Below, in pieces: positions 48,752 through 57,361 of a DNA stretch of 64,000 nucleotides (its first letter is position 1; each line of letters opens with the position of its first letter). Below the pieces are notes generated by a model that was given only the letters and a program-made list of their open reading frames with translations, did not search any database and was not told the DNA's origin. Source of the DNA: JAAGZL01 sp050290785 (GTDB lineage: Bacteria; Pseudomonadota; Gammaproteobacteria; Chromatiales; Chromatiaceae); contig JBNKIR010000051.1 in NCBI GenBank assembly GCA_050290785.1, positions 1 through 64,000 of the forward strand. The letters run 5' to 3'. The position numbers and the translations under genes are program-made.

Positions 48752-50527
48752 CTAGGGGTTATTGCCCTCATCCATGTATTCGACCTCATATTGGCTGAAT
48801 GTTCCTGTCGATTCAAGTAGCCTGACCAGTTTTGCCGGCCTCTTTCTGTCAGTTGATTCTATTTCGACTGCTGTGCCGGCATGGATATTCATGATGGGTA
48901 GGAGAAGAGAATTCGGTCGACCTGATGCGGAATTTTTTGGTATGGCCAAACAGTTTTGTGTGGTGTTGGCATGCCTGTCGTTGGTGGCTATATGAACTGT
49001 GACGGCATCGGTGGTCGGAGACAGAATTTCAAATCCAAGCTGCAGTCCGAGCTCAGGTAGTTGCTTAAGCCAGCGAACGATGCCAATGCTAAACTGGGAT
49101 TTGTCACTGGCAGACTGGATTCCAACCAATTCTCCAACCTTGATCTTAGGTGCGTCATCGCCCGTCCAGTTGATGCAGTAACCTCCTGCGCTCTCATTTA
49201 GTGTTTTGCATGAAAATGTTTCGTTCTTCTCAAGTCGATTCTGTCTGGTCCAGGCCGGGGCGCCATCATCTTCGATGTAGAACCTTGGCGTCTGTTGCGG
49301 AGCAGAGACTATTTCATCTACCGGATGGTCCAAAGGCACTATCTGGATACTGTCATCCTCTGCAGAAAAATAGCTGTTGAGGAAGGATGAGTCGTTTAGC
49401 TCGTTTTCCTCCTCTAAATCGCCTGCATTCTTATCTTGAGCGTGTCCTTGCTGTTTGCTGATATTTGCGGTTATTAGTGAGTGTATTTCAGATATGCCAA
49501 CCGCAGTATCCAGTTTGAAATTTAGATTGGTTCTGATGAATCCTCGCTGGGGTTCGTAGGTAAGAGATTTGATCATCTTGCGCAGCAATGGCGCTATTAT
49601 TTGCATCTCTTTGGTAAATATGGAGCCCTTGCCATGGGTCGTATATATTGATTTTAGCTCTGTTCGTAGGTGCTGTACCAGATTGGCCACGTCTAGGTTG
49701 TAACAAAAAGTGCCTGGGTTATCCTTCTGCATCGATATATGGATGGGTGGGATATCGTCTTCCGCATCTATGAAAAACTGCGCATCGGTTCCCTTCTCGG
49801 ATTGTGTATCCAATATGTGAATATACCTGGCCCATTCAGGTAGTTTTTCAAAAAGGGTCTCAATCTCTTTTTGGCGTAAACCGTATGGAGATGCCAGCGC
49901 CAGCAACAGGGCATTTTGATATATTTCTTTAATGGTGGATGCCGTATCCTGGAAGTCACGTCCCTGTTTTATGCGAACGTCTGCCACGTTGTTTTGCTCT
50001 GCAAACAGATATAGTTGGTGTATCTCTTTCCAGGTGTTGCCTGGATATGGGTTGTATACGATTACAGAGTAGTATAGGACCATCGAGAGATAGTGTATGG
50101 CCTGGTGCAGGGCAACAATCACAAGCTTTTGATCGTATTTTTCATCCTGTCCGCTGGCCATGCCCTCTATTATGATCTTGTATGAATTAGCCAGCTCCAT
50201 ATGCAGTTCGCGGCAGAGAACTACCACTTTTTGGTTTTTTGCGGCAAGCGGGATGGGGGCATCCAGGTAATATTTTCTGAGATTGGACACAATATGTCTG
50301 ACGACCGGACGGAACATATTGGCCAGCTTTAGGCGCCTGCGGTTGCTTATCCCAATACGATTTAGTTCTACCAGGGCCTTAAATGTCTGTTTTGATGTCT
50401 CTCCGGTATTGGTGATCGGCAGATTGGATATCCAGGCCTCAACCTCCTCCACATTAAGAAAGAATGAATCATTAGGGGCAGGCGCCCTCTCAGGTAACAT
50501 GAGCTTGAGAGGAGAGGTATTCTTCAT
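48752..50527 (-). CDS. Large helical protein with C-terminal PilZ-like domain
   Basis: A 591-residue cytoplasmic protein with no signal or membrane segments. Residues about 1-330 are mainly helical (FKALVELNRIGISNRRRLKLANMF, then YYSVIVYNPYPGNTWKEIHQLYLFAE). A low-complexity acidic linker follows near 375-410. The C-terminus (about 445-580) resembles a degenerate PilZ/YcgR-type barrel (YCINWTGDDAPKIKVGELVGI, then FSIGIVRWLKQLPELGLQLGFE). The classic RxxxR and DxSxxG pair is not clear, so c-di-GMP binding is uncertain. It lies upstream of and in the same direction as the FimX-like gene. Confidence 0.65.
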   Translation of the reverse strand: MKNTSPLKLMLPERAPAPNDSFFLNVEEVEAWISNLPITNTGETSKQTFKALVELNRIGISNRRRLKLANMFRPVVRHIVSNLRKYYLDAPIPLAAKNQKVVVLCRELHMELANSYKIIIEGMASGQDEKYDQKLVIVALHQAIHYLSMVLYYSVIVYNPYPGNTWKEIHQLYLFAEQNNVADVRIKQGRDFQDTASTIKEIYQNALLLALASPYGLRQKEIETLFEKLPEWARYIHILDTQSEKGTDAQFFIDAEDDIPPIHISMQKDNPGTFCYNLDVANLVQHLRTELKSIYTTHGKGSIFTKEMQIIAPLLRKMIKSLTYEPQRGFIRTNLNFKLDTAVGISEIHSLITANISKQQGHAQDKNAGDLEEENELNDSSFLNSYFSAEDDSIQIVPLDHPVDEIVSAPQQTPRFYIEDDGAPAWTRQNRLEKNETFSCKTLNESAGGYCINWTGDDAPKIKVGELVGIQSASDKSQFSIGIVRWLKQLPELGLQLGFEILSPTTDAVTVHIATNDRHANTTQNCLAIPKNSASGRPNSLLLPIMNIHAGTAVEIESTDRKRPAKLVRLLESTGTFSQYEVEYMDEGNNP

Positions 50528-50662
50528 AATCCTTATTTGGCCGCTCAGTTCTGTGTATTGATAGATTTATACATCTCAATGCCTCTAATTACCATTAATT
50601 ACCTGAATAATCCGATAGTTGGTATGTCGGGGCGGATATTTTGTCGCTGGCGCTTCCAATCG

Positions 50663-51688
50663 TCATGATAGTAATAACTTTGATTTTGCTCCAGTTTTTT
50701 CATAAACCAGCCTAGGGACCAGATAGCCCGGCAGGATGTTTTGCAGTTGCCTGTGGAGAGATAGAGCCCTGGTTGTTGCAACAGCGAAATGAGCGGCTCC
50801 GTCCACTCTGTCCAACATATGCAGATAGTAGGGCAATACTCCAAAGGAGAATAGTTTCTCGCTTAACGCCTTGAGTGCATCTGGATTGTCATTTATCTCT
50901 CGTAACAGAACAGATTGATTAAGGATGGTGATCCCGTTCTCTGTCAGTGTGTTTAGCGCCTGTTGTACATGGTGGTTCAGTTCATTGGCGTGATTGCAAT
51001 GTGTTACCAAGACAACCTTTAACCGGCTGGAGGTAATGGTGGCAGCGGTTTCCTGATCTATCCTTTCCGGCAGGATTATTGGCATACGGCTGTGTATGCG
51101 CAGACGTTGCAGATGCTCGATCCGTTCCAGCCGGTCGATCATGGCCTGCAGGTACGGATTGCTCAGCATTAGTGGATCGCCTCCGCTGAGAATAACCTCG
51201 GTTATCTCGTTATCGTCGTGTAGGCTGGCAATGGCCTGGTCCAGGTTGACGCCGCATGCCATGGATTCGGAGTAGGGGAAGTGGCGCCGGAAACAGTAGC
51301 GGCAGTGAATTGGGCAGGCCGCGGTGGCGACCAGCAGGACCCGGCCACTATATTTGTGCAGAACCCCGGGGGCGATAGTGGCAGCAGCCTCTCCCAACGG
51401 GTCCAGGCAGTAGCCCTCCGTGGTGTTGTCCTCGTCCTCCATGGGCAGGACCTGGAGCAACAGGGGGTCCTTTGGGTTGCCCCTCTCCATCCTGTCGGCA
51501 AACCCACGCGGCACCAACATGGGGAAATCCGTATCTGTGGTCCTCAAGCCCATGTCCTGTGGCTCTATCTCGAGATATTGCATCAGATCTTCCGGGCTTC
51601 TGAAGGTGTCTGCGAGTGACTGGTGCCAAGATGGTGCCGTTCGGGTTACTATACGCAGATTCGATTCGTTGCTTTTTGAGGATGACAT
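50663..51688 (-). CDS. epmB: EF-P (R)-beta-lysylation enzyme EpmB (lysine 2,3-aminomutase family)
   Basis: A 341-residue radical SAM enzyme that turns L-alpha-lysine into (R)-beta-lysine for EF-P. The cluster motif is CPIHCRYCFRRHFPY. The substrate and PLP regions include EVILSGGDPLML and RLRIHSRMPIILPERI, and the C-terminus has LPYYLHMLDRVDGAAHFAV. The ATG at 51688 is the only ATG ahead of the conserved core; it overlaps the start codon of efp on the other strand (shared bases 51687-51688 in CATG). Together with efp and epmA it forms a complete modification set. Confidence 0.95.
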   Translation of the reverse strand: MSSSKSNESNLRIVTRTAPSWHQSLADTFRSPEDLMQYLEIEPQDMGLRTTDTDFPMLVPRGFADRMERGNPKDPLLLQVLPMEDEDNTTEGYCLDPLGEAAATIAPGVLHKYSGRVLLVATAACPIHCRYCFRRHFPYSESMACGVNLDQAIASLHDDNEITEVILSGGDPLMLSNPYLQAMIDRLERIEHLQRLRIHSRMPIILPERIDQETAATITSSRLKVVLVTHCNHANELNHHVQQALNTLTENGITILNQSVLLREINDNPDALKALSEKLFSFGVLPYYLHMLDRVDGAAHFAVATTRALSLHRQLQNILPGYLVPRLVYEKTGAKSKLLLS

Positions 51689-52256
51689 GGCGATTTACAG
51701 TACCAATGAGTTCAAAGGCGGTCTCAAGATCATGCTTGACGGGGATCCCTGCTCAATAATTGAAAATGAATTTGTAAAACCCGGCAAGGGCCAGGCGTTC
51801 AACCGGGTAAAGATACGTAATCTGAAGACCGGGCGGGTAATAGAACGCACCTTTAAATCGGGAGAGACGGTGGAATCTGCCGATGTCCTCGAGGTGGATA
51901 TGCAATATCTCTACAACGACGGTGAATTCTGGCATTTTATGCACCCGGAGACCTTTGAGCAAACCACGGCGGATGCCAGCGCGATCGGTGAAAGCACCAA
52001 ATGGCTCAAGGAGCAGGATATCTGTACCGTCACCCTGTGGAACGGGACCCCGATCATCGTGGAACCACCCAATTTTGTTATTCTAAGCATCACCGACACC
52101 GATCCCGGTCTCAAGGGCGACACCTCCGGCAGCGGCGGTAAACCGGCAACCCTGGAGACCGGCGCAGTGGTGCGTATTCCGCTGTTTGTGCAGATCGGAG
52201 AGGCCATCAAGGTGGATACCCGCTCCGGTGAATATGTATCCCGCGTCAAAGAGTGA
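51687..52256 (+). CDS. efp: Translation elongation factor P
   Basis: A 189-residue factor that rescues ribosomes stalled at polyproline. Domain I has the modification loop with Lys34 in VKPGKGQAF, the residue that receives beta-lysine. Domains II and III follow with LYNDGEFWHFMHPETFEQ and the C-terminal signature LKGDTSGSGGKPATLETGA then VDTRSGEYVSR. The start at 51687 has GAGG at 51678-51681. Longer readings of this frame run antisense through epmB and are rejected. epmA follows 75 bp downstream on the same strand. Confidence 0.98.
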   Translation: MAIYSTNEFKGGLKIMLDGDPCSIIENEFVKPGKGQAFNRVKIRNLKTGRVIERTFKSGETVESADVLEVDMQYLYNDGEFWHFMHPETFEQTTADASAIGESTKWLKEQDICTVTLWNGTPIIVEPPNFVILSITDTDPGLKGDTSGSGGKPATLETGAVVRIPLFVQIGEAIKVDTRSGEYVSRVKE

Positions 52257-52331
52257 AATCATAGCCTGGATATTTCATGAGGGCGGCGCTATTGATCTTC
52301 GTCCCCCCCATGGATTATCCGGGCTCGCGGC

Positions 52332-53315
52332 GTGACTGAGCAACCAACCTGGGCCCCTGCGGCCAGCAGGGAGATGCTGGAGGCGCGGGCCGGACTGCTT
52401 GCCGCTATCCGCGCATTTTTCCAGGGCAAGGGGGTGATGGAGGTGGAGACCCCTGTATGCTCCACATCTGCGACCACCGATCCAGCCCTGGAGAGCCTCG
52501 CCACCTGCTTCACCGGTCCGGGCGCGGCTCAGGGCAAGGAACTATATCTGCATACCTCCCCTGAATTCCCCATGAAGCGTCTGCTGGCGGCCGGAAGCGG
52601 ACCGATCTATCAGATCTGCAAGGTGTTCCGTGATGGAGAGTTGGGGCGATGGCATAATCCTGAGTTCACCCTGTTGGAGTGGTACCGCCCAGGTTTTGAT
52701 CAGCACCGTCTCATGGATGAGGTGGCCGAATTGATCAACGGAGTACTGCCGGGGCCATTGCCGGTGGAGAGGATAGGCTACAGGGAGCTGTTTCTGAACC
52801 ATCTGGATCTGGATCCGCATATAGCCACCGCCGATCAATTGCGTGACCATGCCAGACGCCAGGGGGTTCCAGGGGCGGAGACCCTGGAGCTGGCGGACAG
52901 GGATGGCTGGCTGGACCTGTTGCTTACCCACTGTATCGAGCCGCACCTGGGCAATGGTTGTATCTGTTTTGTGTTTGACTATCCTGCCACCCAGGCCTCC
53001 CTGGCCAGGATCAGGCAGGGGACACCTCCCCTGGCCGAGAGGTTCGAACTCTATATGGATGGTATGGAGCTGGCCAACGGGTTTCACGAGTTGACGGACG
53101 GCAGTGAGCAGAGAAGGCGTTTCGAGGCCGATCTGGAACGACGGCGGGAAATGGGGATCAAACAGGTACCCATGGATGAAAGATTCCTGGCCGCATTGAA
53201 ACTGGGGATTCCTGCCTGTTCCGGGGTGGCCCTGGGGGTTGACCGCCTTCTGATGCGACTGACCGGCGCTACACACATCCGGGATGTGCTTGCCTTCCCC
53301 CTGGACAGGGCTTAG
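52332..53315 (+). CDS. epmA: EF-P lysyltransferase EpmA (GenX/PoxA)
   Basis: A 327-residue class II lysyl-tRNA-synthetase paralogue lacking the tRNA anticodon domain. It attaches beta-lysine to Lys34 of EF-P. Class II motifs are visible: VMEVETPVCSTSATTDPALESL, then LHTSPEFPMKRLLAAG and ICKVFRDGELGRWHNPEFTLLEWYR (motif 2). Motif 3 is GVALGVDRLLMRLTGA. A GTG start at 52332 is used, giving a normal length (E. coli protein 325). It forms one direction with efp and opposes epmB. Confidence 0.96.
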   Translation: MTEQPTWAPAASREMLEARAGLLAAIRAFFQGKGVMEVETPVCSTSATTDPALESLATCFTGPGAAQGKELYLHTSPEFPMKRLLAAGSGPIYQICKVFRDGELGRWHNPEFTLLEWYRPGFDQHRLMDEVAELINGVLPGPLPVERIGYRELFLNHLDLDPHIATADQLRDHARRQGVPGAETLELADRDGWLDLLLTHCIEPHLGNGCICFVFDYPATQASLARIRQGTPPLAERFELYMDGMELANGFHELTDGSEQRRRFEADLERRREMGIKQVPMDERFLAALKLGIPACSGVALGVDRLLMRLTGATHIRDVLAFPLDRA

Positions 53316-53349
53316 AGATAGCGGTTTTATTTTATTGTGGAATATTGAT

Positions 53350-53769
53350 ATGAGCGAAATAAGCGAGACCAGACCTGAAGAGCACCATGTGGCCGTGCTC
53401 GGGGCCAGCCCCAAGCCAGCACGCTACTCCAACCAGGCCGTGCGTCTACTATTGGATCATGGCTATAGTGTGACCCCGGTGCATCCTAACTTCGAGCAGA
53501 TAGAGGGCCTGCAGGTTGCCGCCACCCTGAGCGATATTGAGCGTCCGGTTGATACCCTGTCTCTGTATGTGGGGCCGGAGCGGATAACGCCGATGATCGA
53601 AGAGATCATAGGACTCAGGCCGGGACGTGTCATCTGCAATCCGGGCACAGAGTCGAAAGAACTTCAGGACAGGCTGGATGCCGAGGGCATCCCCTGGCTC
53701 GAGGCCTGCACCCTGGTCATGTTGCGTCTGGGGGTGTTCCTGGAACCACAGGATGCTGAGACATCCTGA
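53350..53769 (+). CDS. CoA-binding domain protein (YccU-like)
   Basis: A 139-residue single-domain Rossmann protein. It starts at ATG 53350 (MSEISETRPEEHH); upstream in-frame codons overlap the end of epmA. The family core begins VAVLGASPKPARYSNQAVRLLLDHGYSVTPV in outline, and it continues with LSLYVGPERITPMIEEII, RVICNPGTES and WLEACTLVML. Homologues bind CoA in crystals but have no assigned pathway. It is 34 bp after epmA and its stop is 15 bp from the convergent ppk2 gene. Confidence 0.9.
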   Translation: MSEISETRPEEHHVAVLGASPKPARYSNQAVRLLLDHGYSVTPVHPNFEQIEGLQVAATLSDIERPVDTLSLYVGPERITPMIEEIIGLRPGRVICNPGTESKELQDRLDAEGIPWLEACTLVMLRLGVFLEPQDAETS

Positions 53770-53784
53770 ACCGCTGGCGTCAGC

Positions 53785-54627
53785 TCACTTCTCCTTTTTC
53801 GGATATATGTCTGGCACGAATGTCTGATCTGTGATGGGTGGGCGCACATATCCGGAGCTGTCCTCACGATGTGGAAGCACGATCGGTTCCGGGGTCAGGT
53901 CCTCATAGGGGATCATGCTCAGCAGGTGGGCGATGCAGTTCAGGCGCGCGTGCTTCTTGATGTCAGATTCGACCACATACCAGGGGGCCTGTTTAATATC
54001 CGTATGGGCGAACATCCTGTCCTTGGCCTTGGAGTATTCGATCCAGCGCGATCTGGATTCCAGATCCATCGGGCTTAGTTTCCAGCGCTTATGCGGCTCT
54101 TCCAGTCTGCTCTGAAAACGTCGTTCCTGTTCCTCGTCCGAGACGGAAAACCAGTACTTGAGCAGGATGATCCCGGAGCGGACCAGCATCCTCTCGAACT
54201 CGGGACAGGAGCGCAGAAACTCGTTGTACTCGTCCTCGGTACAGAAGCCCATCACCCTCTCTACACCGGCGCGGTTGTACCAGCTGCGGTCAAACAGGAC
54301 CATCTCTCCCTCAGCCGGCAGGTGTGGCACGTAACGTTGGAAATACCACTGGGTCTTTTCTCTTTCTGTAGGTGCGGGCAGGGCGACGACCCGACAGATC
54401 CTGGGGTTGAGATGCTGGGTGATGCGTTTGATCACACCGCCTTTGCCGGCGGCGTCGCGTCCTTCAAAGATGACCACCACCTTGAGACCGGCGTGTTTTA
54501 TCCACTCTTGCAGCTTGACCAGTTCCAGTTGCAGTTTAAACAGCTCTTTCTCATAGACACTGTTTTTGATCTTCCTGATCTTAGAGTCTGCAGGTTTGTC
54601 TTTTTTCTGCTTGTCAGAGTTAGACAT
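53785..54627 (-). CDS. ppk2: Polyphosphate kinase 2
   Basis: A 280-residue PPK2 of the one-domain type, which transfers phosphate between polyphosphate and nucleoside diphosphates. The start at 54627 is chosen because AGGAG lies 7 bp before it; an in-frame ATG 11 codons upstream lacks a ribosome site. Walker A is FEGRDAAGKGGVIKRI, the lid region has ALPAPTEREKTQWYFQRYV, and Walker B is VLFDRSWYNRAGVERVMGFC. WKLSPMDLESRSRW near residue 205 is the usual family signature. A palindrome ACTATA/TATAGT lies at about 54683-54698 in the short upstream region. Confidence 0.95.
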   Translation of the reverse strand: MSNSDKQKKDKPADSKIRKIKNSVYEKELFKLQLELVKLQEWIKHAGLKVVVIFEGRDAAGKGGVIKRITQHLNPRICRVVALPAPTEREKTQWYFQRYVPHLPAEGEMVLFDRSWYNRAGVERVMGFCTEDEYNEFLRSCPEFERMLVRSGIILLKYWFSVSDEEQERRFQSRLEEPHKRWKLSPMDLESRSRWIEYSKAKDRMFAHTDIKQAPWYVVESDIKKHARLNCIAHLLSMIPYEDLTPEPIVLPHREDSSGYVRPPITDQTFVPDIYPKKEK

Positions 54628-54702
54628 GCTGTTCTCCTGCGATACCGGTCCGCGTATCACTTCTTATTAGTGGAATAACGTAACTATAAAAATATAGTCT
54701 GT

Positions 54703-55035
54703 TTATTCGGACTTGTCTTTTTTAACTCCCGATATGCAACAGCTACTGCGTTCAGGCTCAGGGATATCATCCTTGATGCGACAGTGGGCCTTGGCATTGA
54801 TGATGCCGGGCTTTACATAGGTCCAGGCCACACACCCCGTGTTTGCGTTGCAGGCATCGCTACAGAGTTTAGGTTGGGGCTTGTCCAGGGGGAAACTGTT
54901 TATGTCCGAACCTGGGCGGTCGGTATTCAGTTCCATTATGGGTCTGTTTGCATCATGTGTCTGTGTGCCGGTGCAGGCGGATAGAGTAAACAGGAGGGTA
55001 ATTATCGTTGCTGCGATAAATCTTGAGTGAAGCAT
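54703..55035 (-). CDS. PAN/Apple-domain lipoprotein
   Basis: A 110-residue exported protein. Residues 1-21 are a lipoprotein signal ending in LFTLSAC. The mature part is a small PAN/Apple-like module: ELNTDRPGSDINSFPLD, then a cysteine array (LCSDACNANTGCVAWTYV, AHCRIKD, SSCCISG). PAN domains bind protein or carbohydrate. Six cysteines in the module would form disulphides in the envelope. It lies upstream of ppk2 in the same direction, with 75 bp between them. Confidence 0.82.
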   Translation of the reverse strand: MLHSRFIAATIITLLFTLSACTGTQTHDANRPIMELNTDRPGSDINSFPLDKPQPKLCSDACNANTGCVAWTYVKPGIINAKAHCRIKDDIPEPERSSCCISGVKKDKSE

Positions 55036-55091
55036 AAATAGAAGGTTCCTTTACCGTTTTAATGCCATTGTTGGTTTCGATCTTAGTATAT

Positions 55092-57350
55092 TTACTCTTT
55101 TGTTCTCAACCTGCGTCTCTGTACCAAACCGATCAAGATGGCGCATAGGATTGGCGGCAGGACAAACCACTCTTTAGCCGGTTGGGACTGGTAGAGCGGG
55201 AAGAGCTGGTCACGCCACAGATCCGGGCGGAACATGGAGAAGGATGCAAGAAGGAGTAGCACAGTCTCCCACCAGCGGTTTCTGGTCATAAACCAACCTT
55301 GAGTGGCGGCGGCGAACATGAACATCGCGGCCAGGCCGGTCAGGGCGACCAGGATGAACTGGCCAACGCCATCCACGCCTATCAGCAGCAGCTCGTTATT
55401 GAAGATGAACATGAATGGTAGGATGGCGGTGCGGATGTCATACATGAACGACTGGATGCCGGTCTTGATCGGATCCGCCCCCGATATCCCGGACGCGGCA
55501 TAGGCCGCCAGCCCCACCGGCGGAGTATCATCGGCCAGGATACCGAAATAGAACACGAACAGATGTACCGCCACCAGCGGTATCTCAATCCCGTGGGCCG
55601 ATGAGAATTGCACTATCACCGGCGCCATCAGGGTGGAGACCACGATGTAGTTGGCGGTGGTAGGTAGCCCCATCCCCAGCACCATGCAGATCAGGGCCGT
55701 GAGCAGGAACATCATGATCACCGAGCCGAATGCGAGTGTCTCTATCAATTCCCCCAGGACCTGTCCGATACCGGTGAGGCTCACCGTGCCCACCACGATA
55801 CCCGCGGTGGCAGTGGCCACACCGATCCCGATCATGTTGCGTGCGCCGTTCTCCAGGCTGAGGACGAGATCCCGCATCCCCCGTCTCCAGGCGCCGTTAT
55901 CCCGCCGTCCGGAGAAGAGGCTGCGCAGGGGTCTCTGAGTGAGGAGGATCACTACCATCAACATGCTGGCGTAGAACACGGAGAGGGCGGGGGAGAGGCG
56001 CAACACCATCAGGCACCAGACCAGTACCACGATCGGTAGCAGGAAATGCACCCCGCCCCGCAGGGCCTGGGTGGCCGTTGGGATATGTTCTGGATCAAAC
56101 CCGTCCGGTAGGGGGCGATGGGCCTCCCAGGCCAGGAGTCCGATATAGGTGAGAGCGATGAGGGCGCCGTTGATATAGAGCGACAGGGTGCCGAATAGGC
56201 TGGCCGTCATCTGCAACAACTGCCAGATCAAAAATACACAGATGACAATCCCCGATAACCCCAGTCCCCAGCGCAAGATGCGTATCTTGAGAGGCGCCAG
56301 GTCCGGTCGTTGCAACCCCTGCATGTCGGCCTTCATGGCCTCCAGGTGGACCAGATAGATCAGGGTGATGTAGCTGAGCAGCGCCGGCAGAAAGGCGTGC
56401 TTGATCACCTCCACATAGGAGATATTCAGGTACTCCACCATCAGGAAGGCCGCGGCCCCCATCACCGGCGGCATGATCTGCCCGTTGGTGGATGCCGCCA
56501 CCTCGATGGCGCCGGCCCGGTAGTCAGGAAAACCCACCTTCTTCATCAGTGGGATGGTAAAGGTGCCGGTAGTTACCACGTTGGCGATGGAGGAGCCGGA
56601 GATCATACCGGTGAGACCGGAGGCCAGGATCCCGGCCTTGGCTGGTCCGCCCCGCATATGTCCCACCAGGGAGAAGGCGACCCGGATGAAGTAGGCGCCA
56701 CCCCCGGCCTGTTCCAACATGCTGCCGAACAGTACGAACAGGAAAACAAAACCGGCGGATACCCCCACCGGGACACCGAAGACTCCTTCGGTAGTCAGCC
56801 ATTGATGGGATGCCACCCGCTCCAGAGATGCCCCCTTGTGGGCCAGTATCTCCGGCAGCCAGGGACCGGCGAAGGTGTAGAACAAAAACAGGGAGGCGAT
56901 GATGGTGAGGGGCCAGCCCAGGGCGCGGCGCGTGGCCTCCAGCAGCAGTATGACGCCGACGCAGGAGATGATCACATCGAGTGGGGTGGGGGAGCCGGAG
57001 CGCGCCGCCAGTGCGTCATAAAATATGAATAGATAGAGTACGGACAGCGCCGCCCCCAGGGCCAATATCCAGTCCCAGGTCGGGATCCTGTGACTGACCA
57101 CATCGCGATGCCGGGGGAAGGATAGATAGGCCAGAAACATGGCCAGGGCCAGATGTATGTAACGGGTCTCGGCGTTATTAAATACGCCGAACCCGATGCT
57201 GTAGGAGATGGGTGCCGCCACCCACAACTGGAACAGCGACCAGAACAGCGCAGCGGACAGCAGGATCTTTCTGGCCAGGCCCTCTGGCCGTCTGCCGCCA
57301 TGCTCGGCGGTCTCGACGGCTTCAGTTATCGACTGGCGGTCGTTACCCAT
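55092..57350 (-). CDS. TRAP transporter, fused DctQ-DctM permease (TAXI type)
   Basis: A 752-residue membrane protein. The first four segments (about 28-150) form the small DctQ-like part, and the remainder is a DctM-like permease of about 12-14 segments. Family features include GPWLPEILAHKGASLERVASHQWL in outline, GLTGMISGSSIANVVTTGTFT and GMGLPTTANYIVVSTLMAP, with FGILADDTPPVGLAAYAASGI. Fusion of both membrane subunits is typical of TAXI-TRAP systems, which import organic acids with sodium. The TAXI binding protein is not beside it. The gene is 11 bp after the NYN gene. Confidence 0.93.
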   Translation of the reverse strand: MGNDRQSITEAVETAEHGGRRPEGLARKILLSAALFWSLFQLWVAAPISYSIGFGVFNNAETRYIHLALAMFLAYLSFPRHRDVVSHRIPTWDWILALGAALSVLYLFIFYDALAARSGSPTPLDVIISCVGVILLLEATRRALGWPLTIIASLFLFYTFAGPWLPEILAHKGASLERVASHQWLTTEGVFGVPVGVSAGFVFLFVLFGSMLEQAGGGAYFIRVAFSLVGHMRGGPAKAGILASGLTGMISGSSIANVVTTGTFTIPLMKKVGFPDYRAGAIEVAASTNGQIMPPVMGAAAFLMVEYLNISYVEVIKHAFLPALLSYITLIYLVHLEAMKADMQGLQRPDLAPLKIRILRWGLGLSGIVICVFLIWQLLQMTASLFGTLSLYINGALIALTYIGLLAWEAHRPLPDGFDPEHIPTATQALRGGVHFLLPIVVLVWCLMVLRLSPALSVFYASMLMVVILLTQRPLRSLFSGRRDNGAWRRGMRDLVLSLENGARNMIGIGVATATAGIVVGTVSLTGIGQVLGELIETLAFGSVIMMFLLTALICMVLGMGLPTTANYIVVSTLMAPVIVQFSSAHGIEIPLVAVHLFVFYFGILADDTPPVGLAAYAASGISGADPIKTGIQSFMYDIRTAILPFMFIFNNELLLIGVDGVGQFILVALTGLAAMFMFAAATQGWFMTRNRWWETVLLLLASFSMFRPDLWRDQLFPLYQSQPAKEWFVLPPILCAILIGLVQRRRLRTKE

Positions 57351-57361
57351 GCCGGGAAGGT

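Noticed and set aside
51420..51686. 89-codon N-terminal extension of EF-P
   Set aside because: EF-P starts at ATG 51687 with a good ribosome site; the extension is antisense to conserved epmB sequence.
53801..53816. TGGCACG resembling a sigma-54 -24 element inside ppk2
   Set aside because: The required GC at the -12 position is absent.
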